DNA of 64,000 bases from Dialister sp900541485. GTDB lineage: Bacteria; Bacillota; Negativicutes; Veillonellales; Dialisteraceae. The stretch spans positions 558,001 through 622,000 of the forward strand of contig OZ221974.1 in assembly GCA_965119665.1 (NCBI GenBank), given 5' to 3'. Below the pieces are notes generated by a model that was not told the origin of the DNA, did no database searches, and worked only from the letters and a program-made list of their open reading frames with translations. Below are positions 17,982 to 31,270 of the stretch, piece by piece. The position numbers and the translations under genes are program-made. Every line of letters starts with the position of its first letter. Position 1 is the first letter of the stretch.

Positions 17982-19232
17982 TTACTGCTTAGCGCCTGCT
18001 TCTTTGATGGCAGATGCCACTTTAGCCGCCAATCCTTTCATTTTTGCTTTCGATATGGAACAAACAGCCAGACGTATTCCTTTTTTCATCGGTACAAGGA
18101 ATATATTTTCCTTTTCCAAAAGTTCACATACTTTCTGTGCCCCTTCTACAGGAATGGTAATGAAGAATCCTGAAATATAAGGAACAATTTTTACCCCTGC
18201 TTCTTTCGCTTCTTTCACGAAAACAGCCGCTCTTTCCTGAATCAGCTTATAGTAGACATCTCTTTCTTTGTCCAGCCGGCGGATTTCCTCGGGATCACTG
18301 CAAATATCAATCATCACATTCTGTGCCGCACTGTTACAATTCGACCAGGTCGCACGGCTTGCATACTGGTTGACATCCACAAACTCTTTCGCCACGTCCT
18401 TATCGGAAGTGACAGCTATCATCGCGCCCTGGCGCTGACCGTATAAAGTAAATCCTTTGGACAATGTATACGCAACAATAACCAGAATATTTTTCGGTAA
18501 GTTTCCAAATACTTTAAAGAATTTACGACACTCTTCTTTTTCCCCGCTATAATCCAGATATGCTACATCCGGTACAAGAATGATGTTTTTGTCTTTCCCT
18601 TCCACTGCTACCTTAAGCACATCGACAGCTGCCTGCCATTCGGATACACTCATGGAGTATCCGGTGGGGTTATTGGCAATACCGTTTAAAATGATGACAA
18701 GATTTTTCTGGCGGTTAAGAATTTCATCGACTTTTTCACGGAATGAAACAAGATTGAACTGTCCCTCTTCATTCAAAAACTCAAAGGTACTTACCTTATT
18801 ATTCGGATAATCGATAAGGGAATTATAAGCTCCCCAGTGCCAATCGGTAATTAAAATCTCGTCTCCCGGTACTGCATAATTATGAATGACATGGTGCAAT
18901 ACACCGGTGCCCCCCGGCGTTGCACAAGCTTCTATATATCCGTCAGGACGGGACTGACCAAAACACTGGTCGATACAGCTTTCTAAAAATTTCTCATACC
19001 CTTTTATCGGTGCATACGCACAAATTTGGCGGGGCGTCAGCCTTTTATACGCTTCCAGTACTACGTCAAGAACCGCTAAATTCCCCTCTTCATCAAGAAT
19101 AGAACCGACTGTCCCGTTGACCACCTTATCATTTCCAATCTCATCTGCCAGAGCCACCGCTCTGTTATTTGCTGCAAAAATGTTATCTTCTGCACACTTT
19201 CCCCTGACCTGCGGAGCCACGATACTAAACAT
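17982..19232 (-). CDS. PLP-dependent aminotransferase, class I/II
   Basis: A 416-residue fold-type I aminotransferase. The Schiff-base lysine is K259 in YTLSKGFTLYGQRQGA; PLP is held by D222 and Y225 in VPDVAYLDY, and NNPTGYSMS is the usual Asn-Pro-Thr-Gly turn. The form LSKxFxLYGQRxGA is typical of aspartate/aromatic aminotransferases. The substrate is not certain; its neighbour, an alanine symporter, makes alanine or another monocarboxylic amino acid plausible. The start has GGGAGGGG four to five bases before ATG. Confidence 0.88.
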   Translation of the reverse strand: MFSIVAPQVRGKCAEDNIFAANNRAVALADEIGNDKVVNGTVGSILDEEGNLAVLDVVLEAYKRLTPRQICAYAPIKGYEKFLESCIDQCFGQSRPDGYIEACATPGGTGVLHHVIHNYAVPGDEILITDWHWGAYNSLIDYPNNKVSTFEFLNEEGQFNLVSFREKVDEILNRQKNLVIILNGIANNPTGYSMSVSEWQAAVDVLKVAVEGKDKNIILVPDVAYLDYSGEKEECRKFFKVFGNLPKNILVIVAYTLSKGFTLYGQRQGAMIAVTSDKDVAKEFVDVNQYASRATWSNCNSAAQNVMIDICSDPEEIRRLDKERDVYYKLIQERAAVFVKEAKEAGVKIVPYISGFFITIPVEGAQKVCELLEKENIFLVPMKKGIRLAVCSISKAKMKGLAAKVASAIKEAGAKQ

Positions 19233-19394
19233 AAGTCCCCTCCCGTTTAAAATTCTTACTTATTATTTATGAGTTTTATTCATTTTACCATTAGAAAAAG
19301 TACATCGCAATAAAAAATACGGCTTTTTATCGAATATTTCACTCGGATAACGATATTTTCCCCCTCTTCCTTTATAATATAAAAGGAGGTTTTT

Positions 19395-20210
19395 ATGAAA
19401 ATATACATCACAGACGATTTTGACCCCGATAAAATCATAGACAGCGGACAATGCTTCCGTCCGAAACGACTCGATGACGGCCGTTACCGCTTTATCACAG
19501 GCCGCAACGTTTTACATATATTCCCCCTGTCCTCCGGCACCTGGCAAGCCGATTGTACGCCTTATGCTTGGAAACACATTTGGTATCCCTATTTCGATTT
19601 AAAAACGGATTATAAAAAACTTCGGGCAAAAATACCCGAAAACGACCTGTTTCTGAAAAAAGCGGCCGCATACGGAAGCGGCATTCGTATATTGCAACAA
19701 AATCCGTTTGAAATGCTGATTACTTTTATTATTTCCCAAAGAAAATCAATTCCTGCCATACGAAGTGCGGTAGAGAAATTATGCCGGATTGCCGGAACTC
19801 CTGTCCGGACGGAAACAGAGGATCTCTATCTCTTTCCCTCTCCGTCCCGTCTGAGCCGCCTATCCCTTGAAACACTGCGTGATTGCTCCTTGGGTTACAG
19901 AGCCCCCTATGTCCGGCAGGCAGCAAGAATAGTGGCCGGTGGAAAAATAAAGATGAAAGAACTTTCCCAATTATCCGATCAAGACTTACTGGAACAACTG
20001 CAAACCATTCCGGGAGTAGGAATAAAAGTCGCCTCCTGCGTCTCTTTATATGGATTTCACAGGACAGCAACCGCCCCTGTCGACGTATGGATAGACCGTG
20101 TCATTTCCGCCCATTACAACAAAAAGAATCCCTTCCCGGACTTCAAAAAAACGGCAGGTCTCATGCAACAATACATGTTTTACTACTACAGAGATCACGC
20201 CGGTAAATGA
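19395..20210 (+). CDS. OGG1-like 8-oxoguanine DNA glycosylase
   Basis: A 271-residue base-excision repair glycosylase/lyase. The N-terminal OGG domain begins with FDPDKIIDSGQCFRPKRL, and the helix-hairpin-helix is QTIPGVGIKVASCVSLYG. The catalytic lysine is in GVGIKVA (about residue 211) and the catalytic Asp in APVDVWIDR (about residue 229). The GPD motif is replaced by PVD, as in many OGG proteins. AAAAGGAGG lies five bases before ATG, and a TATAAT-like box lies just upstream. It is divergent from the aminotransferase gene. Confidence 0.88.
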   Translation: MKIYITDDFDPDKIIDSGQCFRPKRLDDGRYRFITGRNVLHIFPLSSGTWQADCTPYAWKHIWYPYFDLKTDYKKLRAKIPENDLFLKKAAAYGSGIRILQQNPFEMLITFIISQRKSIPAIRSAVEKLCRIAGTPVRTETEDLYLFPSPSRLSRLSLETLRDCSLGYRAPYVRQAARIVAGGKIKMKELSQLSDQDLLEQLQTIPGVGIKVASCVSLYGFHRTATAPVDVWIDRVISAHYNKKNPFPDFKKTAGLMQQYMFYYYRDHAGK

Positions 20211-20364
20211 TTGTTCCGAATTCTCTTTTCACAGGACAATTGAAATGATTGAACAGACTTCACTGTAAAACATCATATTTAATTTCCTCCTATTAAAACA
20301 TTTCTGGATAGAAATCAACCGGGGTGTTAAAATAAATAAAATAAACAAAGCGAGGTGCTGACGA

Positions 20365-20739
20365 ATGAACGAAACGAATGATATAAATACAATGCTTACC
20401 ATATCCAAAGAAACCATAGAAACACTCCGCGGATTGACAGAAGCTCTCTATGAAAATTTAAAGCAGATAAGAAACGAAAACGAAGAACTCATTTTTCAAA
20501 TAAACGAGCTGGAAAATGAAAATAACAGCCTCCATGAAAAACTACTGAAAAACACCTATGAAGAATCATTTTCCGACGATGAAGAAACCATACACACGCT
20601 CAGTAAGAATCTGCTTCCCTATTACAAAGACCTTTCCTTATATCATGAAAAACACATCAGTCTTGAAGACGGAGAAAGACTGTATCACACAATCAAATAC
20701 ATTTTTAAGCAATTGAAAAAAGCCGGGATTGATTTATAA
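20365..20739 (+). CDS. Hypothetical coiled-coil protein
   Basis: A 124-residue acidic soluble protein. Residues about 15-65 form a coiled coil with many E, N and L (EELIFQINELENENNSLHEK), and the tail is a second helical part ending KQLKKAGIDL. GCGAGGTG precedes the ATG at a good distance. I recognise no family. Confidence 0.65.
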   Translation: MNETNDINTMLTISKETIETLRGLTEALYENLKQIRNENEELIFQINELENENNSLHEKLLKNTYEESFSDDEETIHTLSKNLLPYYKDLSLYHEKHISLEDGERLYHTIKYIFKQLKKAGIDL

Positions 20740-20822
20740 TCCATACCTTCATAAGACGAAAAAAGCATTTTAACGCGTCTTTCATAAAACTACTGTATAC
20801 ATAAAACATCATCATTATTACA

Positions 20823-20860
20823 CAACAAAAAGCACCTACATCTCTGTAAGTGCTTTTTGT
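20823..20860 (-). terminator. Terminator following the duplicated 5S tail
   Basis: AAAAAGCACTTAC pairs with GTAGGTGCTTTTT-like bases across AGAGAT, with a T run on both strands. It follows a 19-base copy of the 5S rRNA 3' end, just as 21046-21080 follows the real one. Confidence 0.8.
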
Positions 20861-20879
20861 TTATCAGCAGCTTCCTATC
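20861..20879 (-). repeat. Extra copy of the 5S rRNA 3' end
   Basis: The 19 bases 20861-20879 are the same as 21085-21103, the last bases of the 5S gene. Each copy has its own terminator directly downstream. The sequence upstream of the extra copy is not 5S rRNA. Confidence 0.8.
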
Positions 20880-21045
20880 AGCTCCGCCGTTGCTCTCTAT
20901 ATTTTGTCCGTCGTTTCTCTCCTTCAAAATATGTTCGCAATTCGGCTCTGCATGCGACTCACTCTCTTTGTGCGTCGCTTTCGCTCCTTCAAATCGGTTC
21001 GTTCGCTATCCCGGCCCCGGAAGGATTGGGTCCGTTCACGATAAA

Positions 21046-21080
21046 TATAAAAAAAGACACTCCTTTGAGTGTCCTTTTTT
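21046..21080 (-). terminator. Intrinsic terminator of the rRNA operon
   Basis: On the minus strand AAAAAAGGACACTC pairs with GAGTGTCTTTTTTT across AAAG. It lies right after the 5S gene. Confidence 0.88.
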
Positions 21081-21085
21081 ATACT

Positions 21086-21204
21086 TATCAGCAGCTTCCT
21101 ATCCTCCCGGGCCGCTTCCGGCCAAGTACTTTCGGCGTTTGTGAGCTTAACTTCCGTGTTCGGCATGGGTACGGGTGGATCCTCACAGCTATCGCCACTG
21201 AATC
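21086..21204 (-). rRNA. rrf: 5S ribosomal RNA
   Basis: The minus strand reads CAGTGGCGATAGCTGTGAGG, then CCGTACCCATGCCGAACACG and GAAGTTAAGCTC, all diagnostic for 5S rRNA, and ends GGATAGGAAGCTGCTGA. The length is about 117 nt. The exact ends are estimated from pairing of the terminal stem. Confidence 0.93.
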
Positions 21205-21289
21205 TTTGAGAGTCTGTTCTCTCAAAACCATATAGAAGAAGTCCTCAGGGCTCTCTTTTGCCTTCGGTCTCGCGTTTTTTCGGTGTTTC

Positions 21290-24216
<2,927 letters not shown>

Positions 24217-24315
24217 CGTTTTCACCTTGACCTTCTTGGCTTTTTGAGTTTCCTTCAGTACGTCAGAAAAATCTTTTCTTGATGAATTGTTTTTCTTTCG
24301 TTTCTTCTTCTATAT

Positions 24316-24331
24316 AGTTTTCAAAGAACAG
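24316..24331 (-). promoter_or_regulatory. BoxA-like antitermination element in the 16S-23S spacer
   Basis: On the minus strand GTTCTTTGAAAACTAT matches the Firmicutes form of rrn boxA. The same core occurs in the 16S leader at 26323-26337. Confidence 0.6.
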
Positions 24332-24352
24332 GTACCTGACTTTTTGTCAGGT

Positions 24353-24428
24353 TGGTGGAGATGAGGAGAATCGAACTCCTGACCCCCTGCTTGCAAGGCA
24401 GGTGCTCTCCCAGCTGAGCTACACCCCC
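24353..24428 (-). tRNA. tRNA-Ala (TGC)
   Basis: A 76-nt cloverleaf on the minus strand, starting GGGGGTGTAGCTCAGCTGGG and ending TCTCCTCATCTCCACCA-like with an encoded CCA. The anticodon loop is CTTGCAA, giving TGC. It lies in the rRNA spacer. Confidence 0.96.
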
Positions 24429-24476
24429 ATGGTGTTTGTTGCTTTTTTCTTTTTACCTTCTTTTTGCAGTAAGAAG

Positions 24477-24553
<77 letters not shown>

Positions 24554-24641
24554 ATTTGCGAGAGTTTTGGTTCTCTCAAAACCGAACAGTACATTGACTC
24601 CGATGTCCGACCTACACTTTCCGGATTTCTCCGGCGTGTCT

Positions 24642-26218
<1,577 letters not shown>

Positions 26219-26320
26219 ATGTTTGTTTTGGCTCGATTTTTTTCTTGCCTTACTTACTCAAATTTATTGCGGTTTCCTTTTTTCATGAAACTCGCACATC
26301 GGCATTTGTTCGCTGTACTG

Positions 26321-26337
26321 TTCAGTTTTCAAAGAAC
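26321..26337 (-). promoter_or_regulatory. BoxA-like antitermination element in the 16S leader
   Basis: The minus strand reads GGTTCTTTGAAAACTGAA, sharing TTCTTTGAAAACT with the 16S-23S spacer. Confidence 0.6.
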
Positions 26338-26359
26338 CATCGCTCTAAGCGACTTGATT

Positions 26360-26388
26360 AGTTTATCACGGCACTTTTCTTTTGTCAA
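26360..26388 (-). promoter_or_regulatory. rRNA operon promoter, proximal
   Basis: On the minus strand TTGACA (complement of 26383-26388), 17 bases, TAAACT (complement of 26360-26365). It lies about 140 bases before the 16S gene. Confidence 0.85.
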
Positions 26389-26468
26389 GAAAATTTTTCT
26401 CTTTTTTCTTCGCTTTTTCGTGCCGTTTACCGCCTGATATATAAATATTTACTATTCAAGCGAATCAA

Positions 26469-26497
26469 ATTATAGCAATTAATAATCTGACTGTCAA
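26469..26497 (-). promoter_or_regulatory. rRNA operon promoter, distal
   Basis: A perfect consensus on the minus strand: TTGACA (complement of 26492-26497), 17 bases, TATAAT (complement of 26469-26474), with an AT-rich sequence upstream. Confidence 0.85.
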
Positions 26498-26762
26498 ATA
26501 ACTTATTTGCCGCCTCAATCATTTTTCCGTCTGCTACCGCCGAGCAATTTTCTTCTTTGCTTTATTTTTCATTGTAAGCAACATTATTCCCCTTCTATTT
26601 CTAAAGTGATATACCTCAATAATCAACTATTCGTATAATCAGGCTACTTTTATTTTAGAAGTTTTGTAATTATTTTTTGTTTTCTCAATAAAAGACTATC
26701 TTTTTTTGTGTGCAAGCAATCAGTTTATTTTAAACTTTAATTATATATTTCTTGCTATATAC

Positions 26763-26800
26763 ACAAAAACAGGAGACTATTTATTTCTCCTGTTTTTTGT
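26763..26800 (-). terminator. Intrinsic terminator after phoR
   Basis: On the minus strand CAGGAGA pairs with TCTCCTG around AATAAATAG-type loop bases, followed by TTTTTGTG. Confidence 0.85.
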
Positions 26801-26810
26801 GTTTTGTTAT

Positions 26811-28718
26811 TTATTTTTCATGTATTTTTTCTTTTTTCTTTTTCAGCTTTTTTCGTTTCTTCTCTTTTTTCTCTATCTGTCTTGCTTTATTTCCTTTTAC
26901 AACTTCTTCCACCGTTTCACTGGCTTCTATTTCTGCCAGTTTTCCGGAGTCGCCGTCAGCGGCTTCTTGTTTTGCCAATACTTCATTGGTTTCTTCTTCG
27001 TTCACATCTTTTTCACTCATGGCGGGTAGGGTAATAATGAATGTAGTCCCTTCTCCTTGTTTGCTGGAGATTTGCAATGTCCCTTTATGATTTTCCACGA
27101 TGTGTTTACAAATAGATAATCCCAATCCGCTCCCGCCGGTGGCTTTATTTCTGCTTTCCTCGGCACGGTAGAAACGTTCAAAAATCCGTTCCTGTTTGTC
27201 TTCCGGAATGCCGATGCCTGTATCGGAAACGGTCAGTACGACCCGGTCGTCATCTTTGGAGAGAGAGACTTCTACCTGCCCGTTTTCACGGTTATATTTG
27301 ACTGCATTGTCGAGGAGGTTCATGACAAGTTCGGAAAGAAGCGCCGGATTTCCGTATACATAGAGAGGTATCAAGTCGAGCTTGACGGTAATTCCTTTTT
27401 TCGCGGCCTGTGGTTCTATGAGATCACGGGCGTAGCGGACAAGGCTTGAGACTTCTACGGATTTCCATTTGATTGTTGTTTCCGTTTCTTCTATCTTTGA
27501 CAAGTGCATAATCGTATCAATCAGAGACATCATGCGGTGGGATTCGGTTACAATACGGTTTCCGAATAATTTGATATCCTGTTCATTTTGGTACATACCG
27601 TTGGCAATAATTTCTGCAAATCCGCTGATAGAGGTGAGCGGTGTTTTCAGTTCATGGGATACGTTGGCAGAAAATTCTCGTCTCATTTTTTCCGCCATAT
27701 GGTAAGCGGTCATGTCATGAAATACGAGCAAGAGTCCGGTTTCTTCATCAGACAGTTCCGTTTTCGCCGTAAACATACGGAAAGGATGACCGAAAAGTGT
27801 CATCGTATATTCGTGGCGTCCTCCCGATTGATAGGCACGACCCACGGCACGGAGAAAGTCTTCGTCATGGTACAAGAAAGAAATCCGCCGGAATCTTTTA
27901 TTTTTTTCTATATGAAATATTTCTTCTGTTTTTATATTGTAATCGACGATTTCTTTTTGGCTGTTCAGCAAAATAATACCGTCGGAAATGGTATCTATAA
28001 CGGTTCGTATGGTGTTACGTTCTTCTTCTATGTCTTCCAAATAATTTTGAATTTCTCCGTGCTGCTCCTTGACTTTGTTGATGAGTGGCCGTAATTCATC
28101 GTATTCTACGGGCAATTCGCTGACCGATTTGCCGGACATGATTCTTTGTATCATATCTCCCACATCATGAATCGGTTTTAAAATTTTTTCTGTCTGGTGC
28201 TCTGCTGCTGCCAGGCATCCTACAAAAAATACGAGGAAGAAAAGAAATATTTCAGGTATGAAACCGGATAAAAACGCAAAGGATACGGGTTTGCTCCGCG
28301 AAAAGCGAAGAATGGTATGGTCTGCCGTCCGAAGTGCCACATAGCTTTTGGGGTGGTCATCAGATGATTTCTGTACAATCTCCCCTCTGCCTTCGTCAAT
28401 CGCTTTTTGGATTTCCGGCATTTTAAGATAGTTTCTTCCGAGCGTACCGTCTGTATCATAGAGTACGCTTCCTTTTTCCGTCATCCATACGATATGAATT
28501 TCTTCATTATTTGCCTCGTAAATGGCATCCAGATAGGTTTTACTCTTGTCTGCATCATTGATAGATACCGCCGCGGCTGCCGTCCGTGCCATTTGTGCCA
28601 ATTCCCTGTCGTATTGTTCCTGCAATCCCTGATAATGCAGAATTGCAGAGAGAATAAAGGTCAAAACGATGGAAATCACTCCCATGGTCAGGAGGCTTTT
28701 ATAGATTCGTACCTTCAT
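26811..28718 (-). CDS. phoR: Phosphate-regulon sensor histidine kinase (PhoR/PnpS type)
   Basis: A 635-residue sensor kinase. It has a membrane segment at about 7-28, an extracytoplasmic sensor, a second membrane segment at about 147-172, a linker of HAMP type, a PAS domain (about 240-340), the phosphoacceptor H355 in ANVSHELKTPLTS and a HATPase domain with NLLDNAVKYN, DTGIGIPEDKQERIF and GGSGLGLSICKHIV. It starts 11 bases after the phoP stop. An added tail of about 65 residues, first acidic and then strongly lysine-rich (KKEKKRKKLKKKKEK), is unusual for the family. Confidence 0.92.
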   Translation of the reverse strand: MKVRIYKSLLTMGVISIVLTFILSAILHYQGLQEQYDRELAQMARTAAAAVSINDADKSKTYLDAIYEANNEEIHIVWMTEKGSVLYDTDGTLGRNYLKMPEIQKAIDEGRGEIVQKSSDDHPKSYVALRTADHTILRFSRSKPVSFAFLSGFIPEIFLFFLVFFVGCLAAAEHQTEKILKPIHDVGDMIQRIMSGKSVSELPVEYDELRPLINKVKEQHGEIQNYLEDIEEERNTIRTVIDTISDGIILLNSQKEIVDYNIKTEEIFHIEKNKRFRRISFLYHDEDFLRAVGRAYQSGGRHEYTMTLFGHPFRMFTAKTELSDEETGLLLVFHDMTAYHMAEKMRREFSANVSHELKTPLTSISGFAEIIANGMYQNEQDIKLFGNRIVTESHRMMSLIDTIMHLSKIEETETTIKWKSVEVSSLVRYARDLIEPQAAKKGITVKLDLIPLYVYGNPALLSELVMNLLDNAVKYNRENGQVEVSLSKDDDRVVLTVSDTGIGIPEDKQERIFERFYRAEESRNKATGGSGLGLSICKHIVENHKGTLQISSKQGEGTTFIITLPAMSEKDVNEEETNEVLAKQEAADGDSGKLAEIEASETVEEVVKGNKARQIEKKEKKRKKLKKKKEKIHEK

Positions 28719-28729
28719 ATGTCACCTGC

Positions 28730-29419
28730 TTATGATTTTCTGTCTCCCAGCCGGTATCCCACACCGCGAACGGTGCGTATGGCCGCGCCTTCTTCTCCGA
28801 GCTTTTGACGGAGGCTCATGATATGCATGTCAATCGTGCGGCTCTCCATTTCGAAGGGAGAGTCCCAGACCGTCTGCATAATCTGGTCACGGGAGAGAAC
28901 TATTCCTTTATTTAATATCAAATAGCAAAGTAAGTCAAATTCCTTCAGTGTAAGCTGTACTTCCTCGCCTTTAACAGTGACTACATGTTGCTCCTGATCT
29001 ACATAAATATCTCCATACGATAAATTTTCTACTTTCTTTTCTACCGTTTTTTTACTTCGCCTCATGACCGAGCGAATACGGGAGAGCAGCTCCATAATGC
29101 CGAAAGGTTTTGTTACATAATCATCTGCACCGAGATCAAGCCCTCTTACCACATCAAATTCACTTGTTTTTGCAGTCATCATAATAACAGGAATATTTTC
29201 GCCTTCTTTGTGACTTCTCAATTTTTTTAAAATAGACAGTCCGTCTTCTCCCGGAAGCATGATATCCAATAATACCAAATCAGGGGCTGCCATTTTCAGT
29301 GCGCGGTAGAACTCTTCAGCCGAGCCGAATCCCTCTACCTTGTACCCTTGACCATGAAGTGCATATCCCACTAATTCTCGGATACTTTCATCATCCTCTA
29401 CGCAGTAAATAAGTGCCAT
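28730..29419 (-). CDS. phoP: Phosphate-regulon response regulator (PhoP/PhoB, OmpR family)
   Basis: A 230-residue response regulator. The receiver has acidic residues ED near position 8-9, phospho-acceptor D52 in VLLDIMLP, and K of YVTKPFG near 102; the winged-helix effector domain ends GVGYRLGDRKS. The start at 29419 (MALIYCVEDD) has GGAGGG five bases upstream; the longer frame to 29488 overlaps a hairpin and is rejected. It lies between pstB and phoR in one direction, so it most likely controls phosphate uptake. Confidence 0.93.
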   Translation of the reverse strand: MALIYCVEDDESIRELVGYALHGQGYKVEGFGSAEEFYRALKMAAPDLVLLDIMLPGEDGLSILKKLRSHKEGENIPVIMMTAKTSEFDVVRGLDLGADDYVTKPFGIMELLSRIRSVMRRSKKTVEKKVENLSYGDIYVDQEQHVVTVKGEEVQLTLKEFDLLCYLILNKGIVLSRDQIMQTVWDSPFEMESRTIDMHIMSLRQKLGEEGAAIRTVRGVGYRLGDRKS

Positions 29420-29469
29420 ACAAACCCTCCAACTGCTCATATAAGCTCTAATGTCAAATAGACTAAAAC

Positions 29470-29495
29470 CCGGCAGGGATATGTCCAACTGCCGG
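29470..29495. promoter_or_regulatory. Hairpin between pstB and phoP
   Basis: CCGGCAG and CTGCCGG form a perfect stem around 12 bases. On the minus strand it is followed by GTTTTAG, a weak terminator. It could lower read-through from the pst genes into phoP-phoR or protect the pst mRNA. Confidence 0.5.
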
Positions 29496-29525
29496 TATTT
29501 TATTTTATTTAATTATACTACAGGT

Positions 29526-30341
29526 TTAACCAAAATTCCCTGACACATATCGAATTGTTCTTTCTTTTTGCGGATTTTCAAAAATCTGTTCCGTCTCACC
29601 GTATTCAACCATTTCTCCCAGATAGAAGAATGCGGTTTTATCGGCGATACGCTGGGCCTGCTGCATATTATGAGTGACCATGATAACAGTGTACTTCTTT
29701 TTTAATTCCTTTGCCAATTCTTCAATATGAGCTGTAGAAATAGGATCCAGGGCCGATGTCGCCTCATCCATAAGGAGCACCTCCGGTTCTACGGCAAGAG
29801 CACGGGCTATGCAAAGACGCTGCTGTTGTCCGCCGGAAAGACCTAACGCCGATTTTTTCAGACGATCCTTTAATTCATCCCAAATCGCCGCTTGACGGAG
29901 ACTTGTTTCTACAATTTCGTCCAAATCGGCTTTTTTTGTAATCCCTTTCAGTCGCGGGCCGTATGCCACATTATCGTATACGCTTTTGGGAAATGGATTC
30001 GGCTGCTGAAAAACCATGCCGACATGGCGACGAAGCACAATCGGATTTATTTCTTTATACGCATCGACGCCGTTCAATAGAATCTGACCCTCCACATGGC
30101 AATCGGGAATCAGATCATTCATACGGTTAAGCGCCCTTAAGAAAGTGGATTTGCCACAGCCGGAAGGGCCTATCAGTGCAGTAATTCTGTTTTTTTCAAT
30201 TCGCAAATCTACTTTTTTCAATGCCTGAAAACTTCCGTAGTATAAATCGACGTCACTGCAAGAAAAGCTGATATCTGAATATATGGAAATTGCCGGACTC
30301 TGTGCCGGTACTGTAATAGTTGCTAAATTATCTTGGATCAT
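29526..30341 (-). CDS. pstB: Phosphate ABC transporter ATP-binding protein
   Basis: A 271-residue ATPase of the PstSCAB phosphate importer. Walker A is GPSGCGKST, the signature is LSGGQQQRLCIARALA, Walker B is VLLMDEATSALDP, and the switch histidine is in MVTHNMQQA. The PstB-specific NDLIPDCHVEG region is present. The start overlaps the pstA stop as TAATG. About 30 extra N-terminal residues precede the conserved start of the domain. Confidence 0.97.
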   Translation of the reverse strand: MIQDNLATITVPAQSPAISIYSDISFSCSDVDLYYGSFQALKKVDLRIEKNRITALIGPSGCGKSTFLRALNRMNDLIPDCHVEGQILLNGVDAYKEINPIVLRRHVGMVFQQPNPFPKSVYDNVAYGPRLKGITKKADLDEIVETSLRQAAIWDELKDRLKKSALGLSGGQQQRLCIARALAVEPEVLLMDEATSALDPISTAHIEELAKELKKKYTVIMVTHNMQQAQRIADKTAFFYLGEMVEYGETEQIFENPQKERTIRYVSGNFG

Positions 30342-31270
30342 TATGCTTTTTCCCCCTCGGTTTTTTTTGTCACATGATGACTTACATATCTTGCCCCTAT
30401 ACTAAAGACAAGAACCATAATCATTAAAATTGCAGATGCTGCAGCAGCTACATCAGCTGCATTAGCTGCCGTAGCCTCTGTACGTGAAGCCCATACCTGG
30501 AGGGAAAGTGTTTCTCCAGGACGGAATGGATTCAACGGGCAAACCGGTGATGTCACATCCCAGACCGACCATACAATGTCCGTACTCATACCTGCGGTAT
30601 ATAAGAGGGCAGCTGCTTCTCCAAACCCTCTGCCGGCTGCTAAAATAATTCCGGTCATAATCGGTGCTATGGAAGCGGGCAGCATGACATGCCAGATTGT
30701 TTCAAAATGAGTTGCCCCCAAAGCAAGACTTCCTTCCTTGTACCCACCGGGTAAGGCCTTAAACGCATCATAAGTCGTTGTTGTAATTAACGGCAGCGAA
30801 AGAATCGATACAGCCAATGCTCCGGCAAAAAGATTCCACTGGGTGTGAATCATGATGATGAATACCAAATATCCGAACAGGCCGACTACGATAGAAGGAA
30901 GAGATGACAGTGTTTCGATTGCAATCCGTAGAGAATTAGTCATACGCCCCGGGGATGCATACTCTGCCATATAAACGCCTGCAGCCACTCCGATAGGTAC
31001 CGAGATGATAAGCGACAGGATGACCAAGTAGACCGTATTGAAGAACTGGTTACCGATTCCATCCGGGCCAAATGAAAATATTTCCGGACTGAAAGCTTTG
31101 ATACCGCCCCATATGACATAGCCCGTAAAAGCAATAAGAAGTAAAACAAACGCACCGGATATCAAATAAAAAGTAGCCGTTGCAGCTTTATCAACCCACT
31201 GTGCATGTTTCAACGAAGAATCCACTTCGCGGAGTCCGTTTTCATCTCCGTTAGCATAGGCTTTCATCAT
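30341..31270 (-). CDS. pstA: Phosphate ABC transporter permease PstA
   Basis: A 309-residue inner-membrane permease with six hydrophobic segments. The EAA-type loop has GALALGATHFETIWHVMLPASI-like sequence (here SLALGATHFETIWHVMLP), and GIILAAGRGFGEAAALLYTAG is typical of PstA. The ATG overlaps the pstC stop; GGAGG lies eight bases upstream. Confidence 0.96.
   Translation of the reverse strand: MMKAYANGDENGLREVDSSLKHAQWVDKAATATFYLISGAFVLLLIAFTGYVIWGGIKAFSPEIFSFGPDGIGNQFFNTVYLVILSLIISVPIGVAAGVYMAEYASPGRMTNSLRIAIETLSSLPSIVVGLFGYLVFIIMIHTQWNLFAGALAVSILSLPLITTTTYDAFKALPGGYKEGSLALGATHFETIWHVMLPASIAPIMTGIILAAGRGFGEAAALLYTAGMSTDIVWSVWDVTSPVCPLNPFRPGETLSLQVWASRTEATAANAADVAAAASAILMIMVLVFSIGARYVSHHVTKKTEGEKA

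Larger units (their letters stand above)
20740..21085. other. Intergenic region downstream of the rRNA operon
   Basis: Apart from two terminators and the 5S tail copy, it holds imperfect repeats: on the minus strand TTGAAGGAGCGAAAGCGACG and TTGAAGGAGAGAAACGACGG, each followed by GACAAA- or CACAAA-type bases. No gene is supported; reading frames here are rRNA-flank noise. Confidence 0.7.
26219..26810 (-). other. rRNA operon leader and promoter region (no gene)
   Basis: A region of about 590 bp that holds the 16S leader with a boxA-like element, two sigma-70 promoters and the phoR terminator at its far end. The stretch 26500-26760 is AT-rich; I see nothing else in it. Confidence 0.8.
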
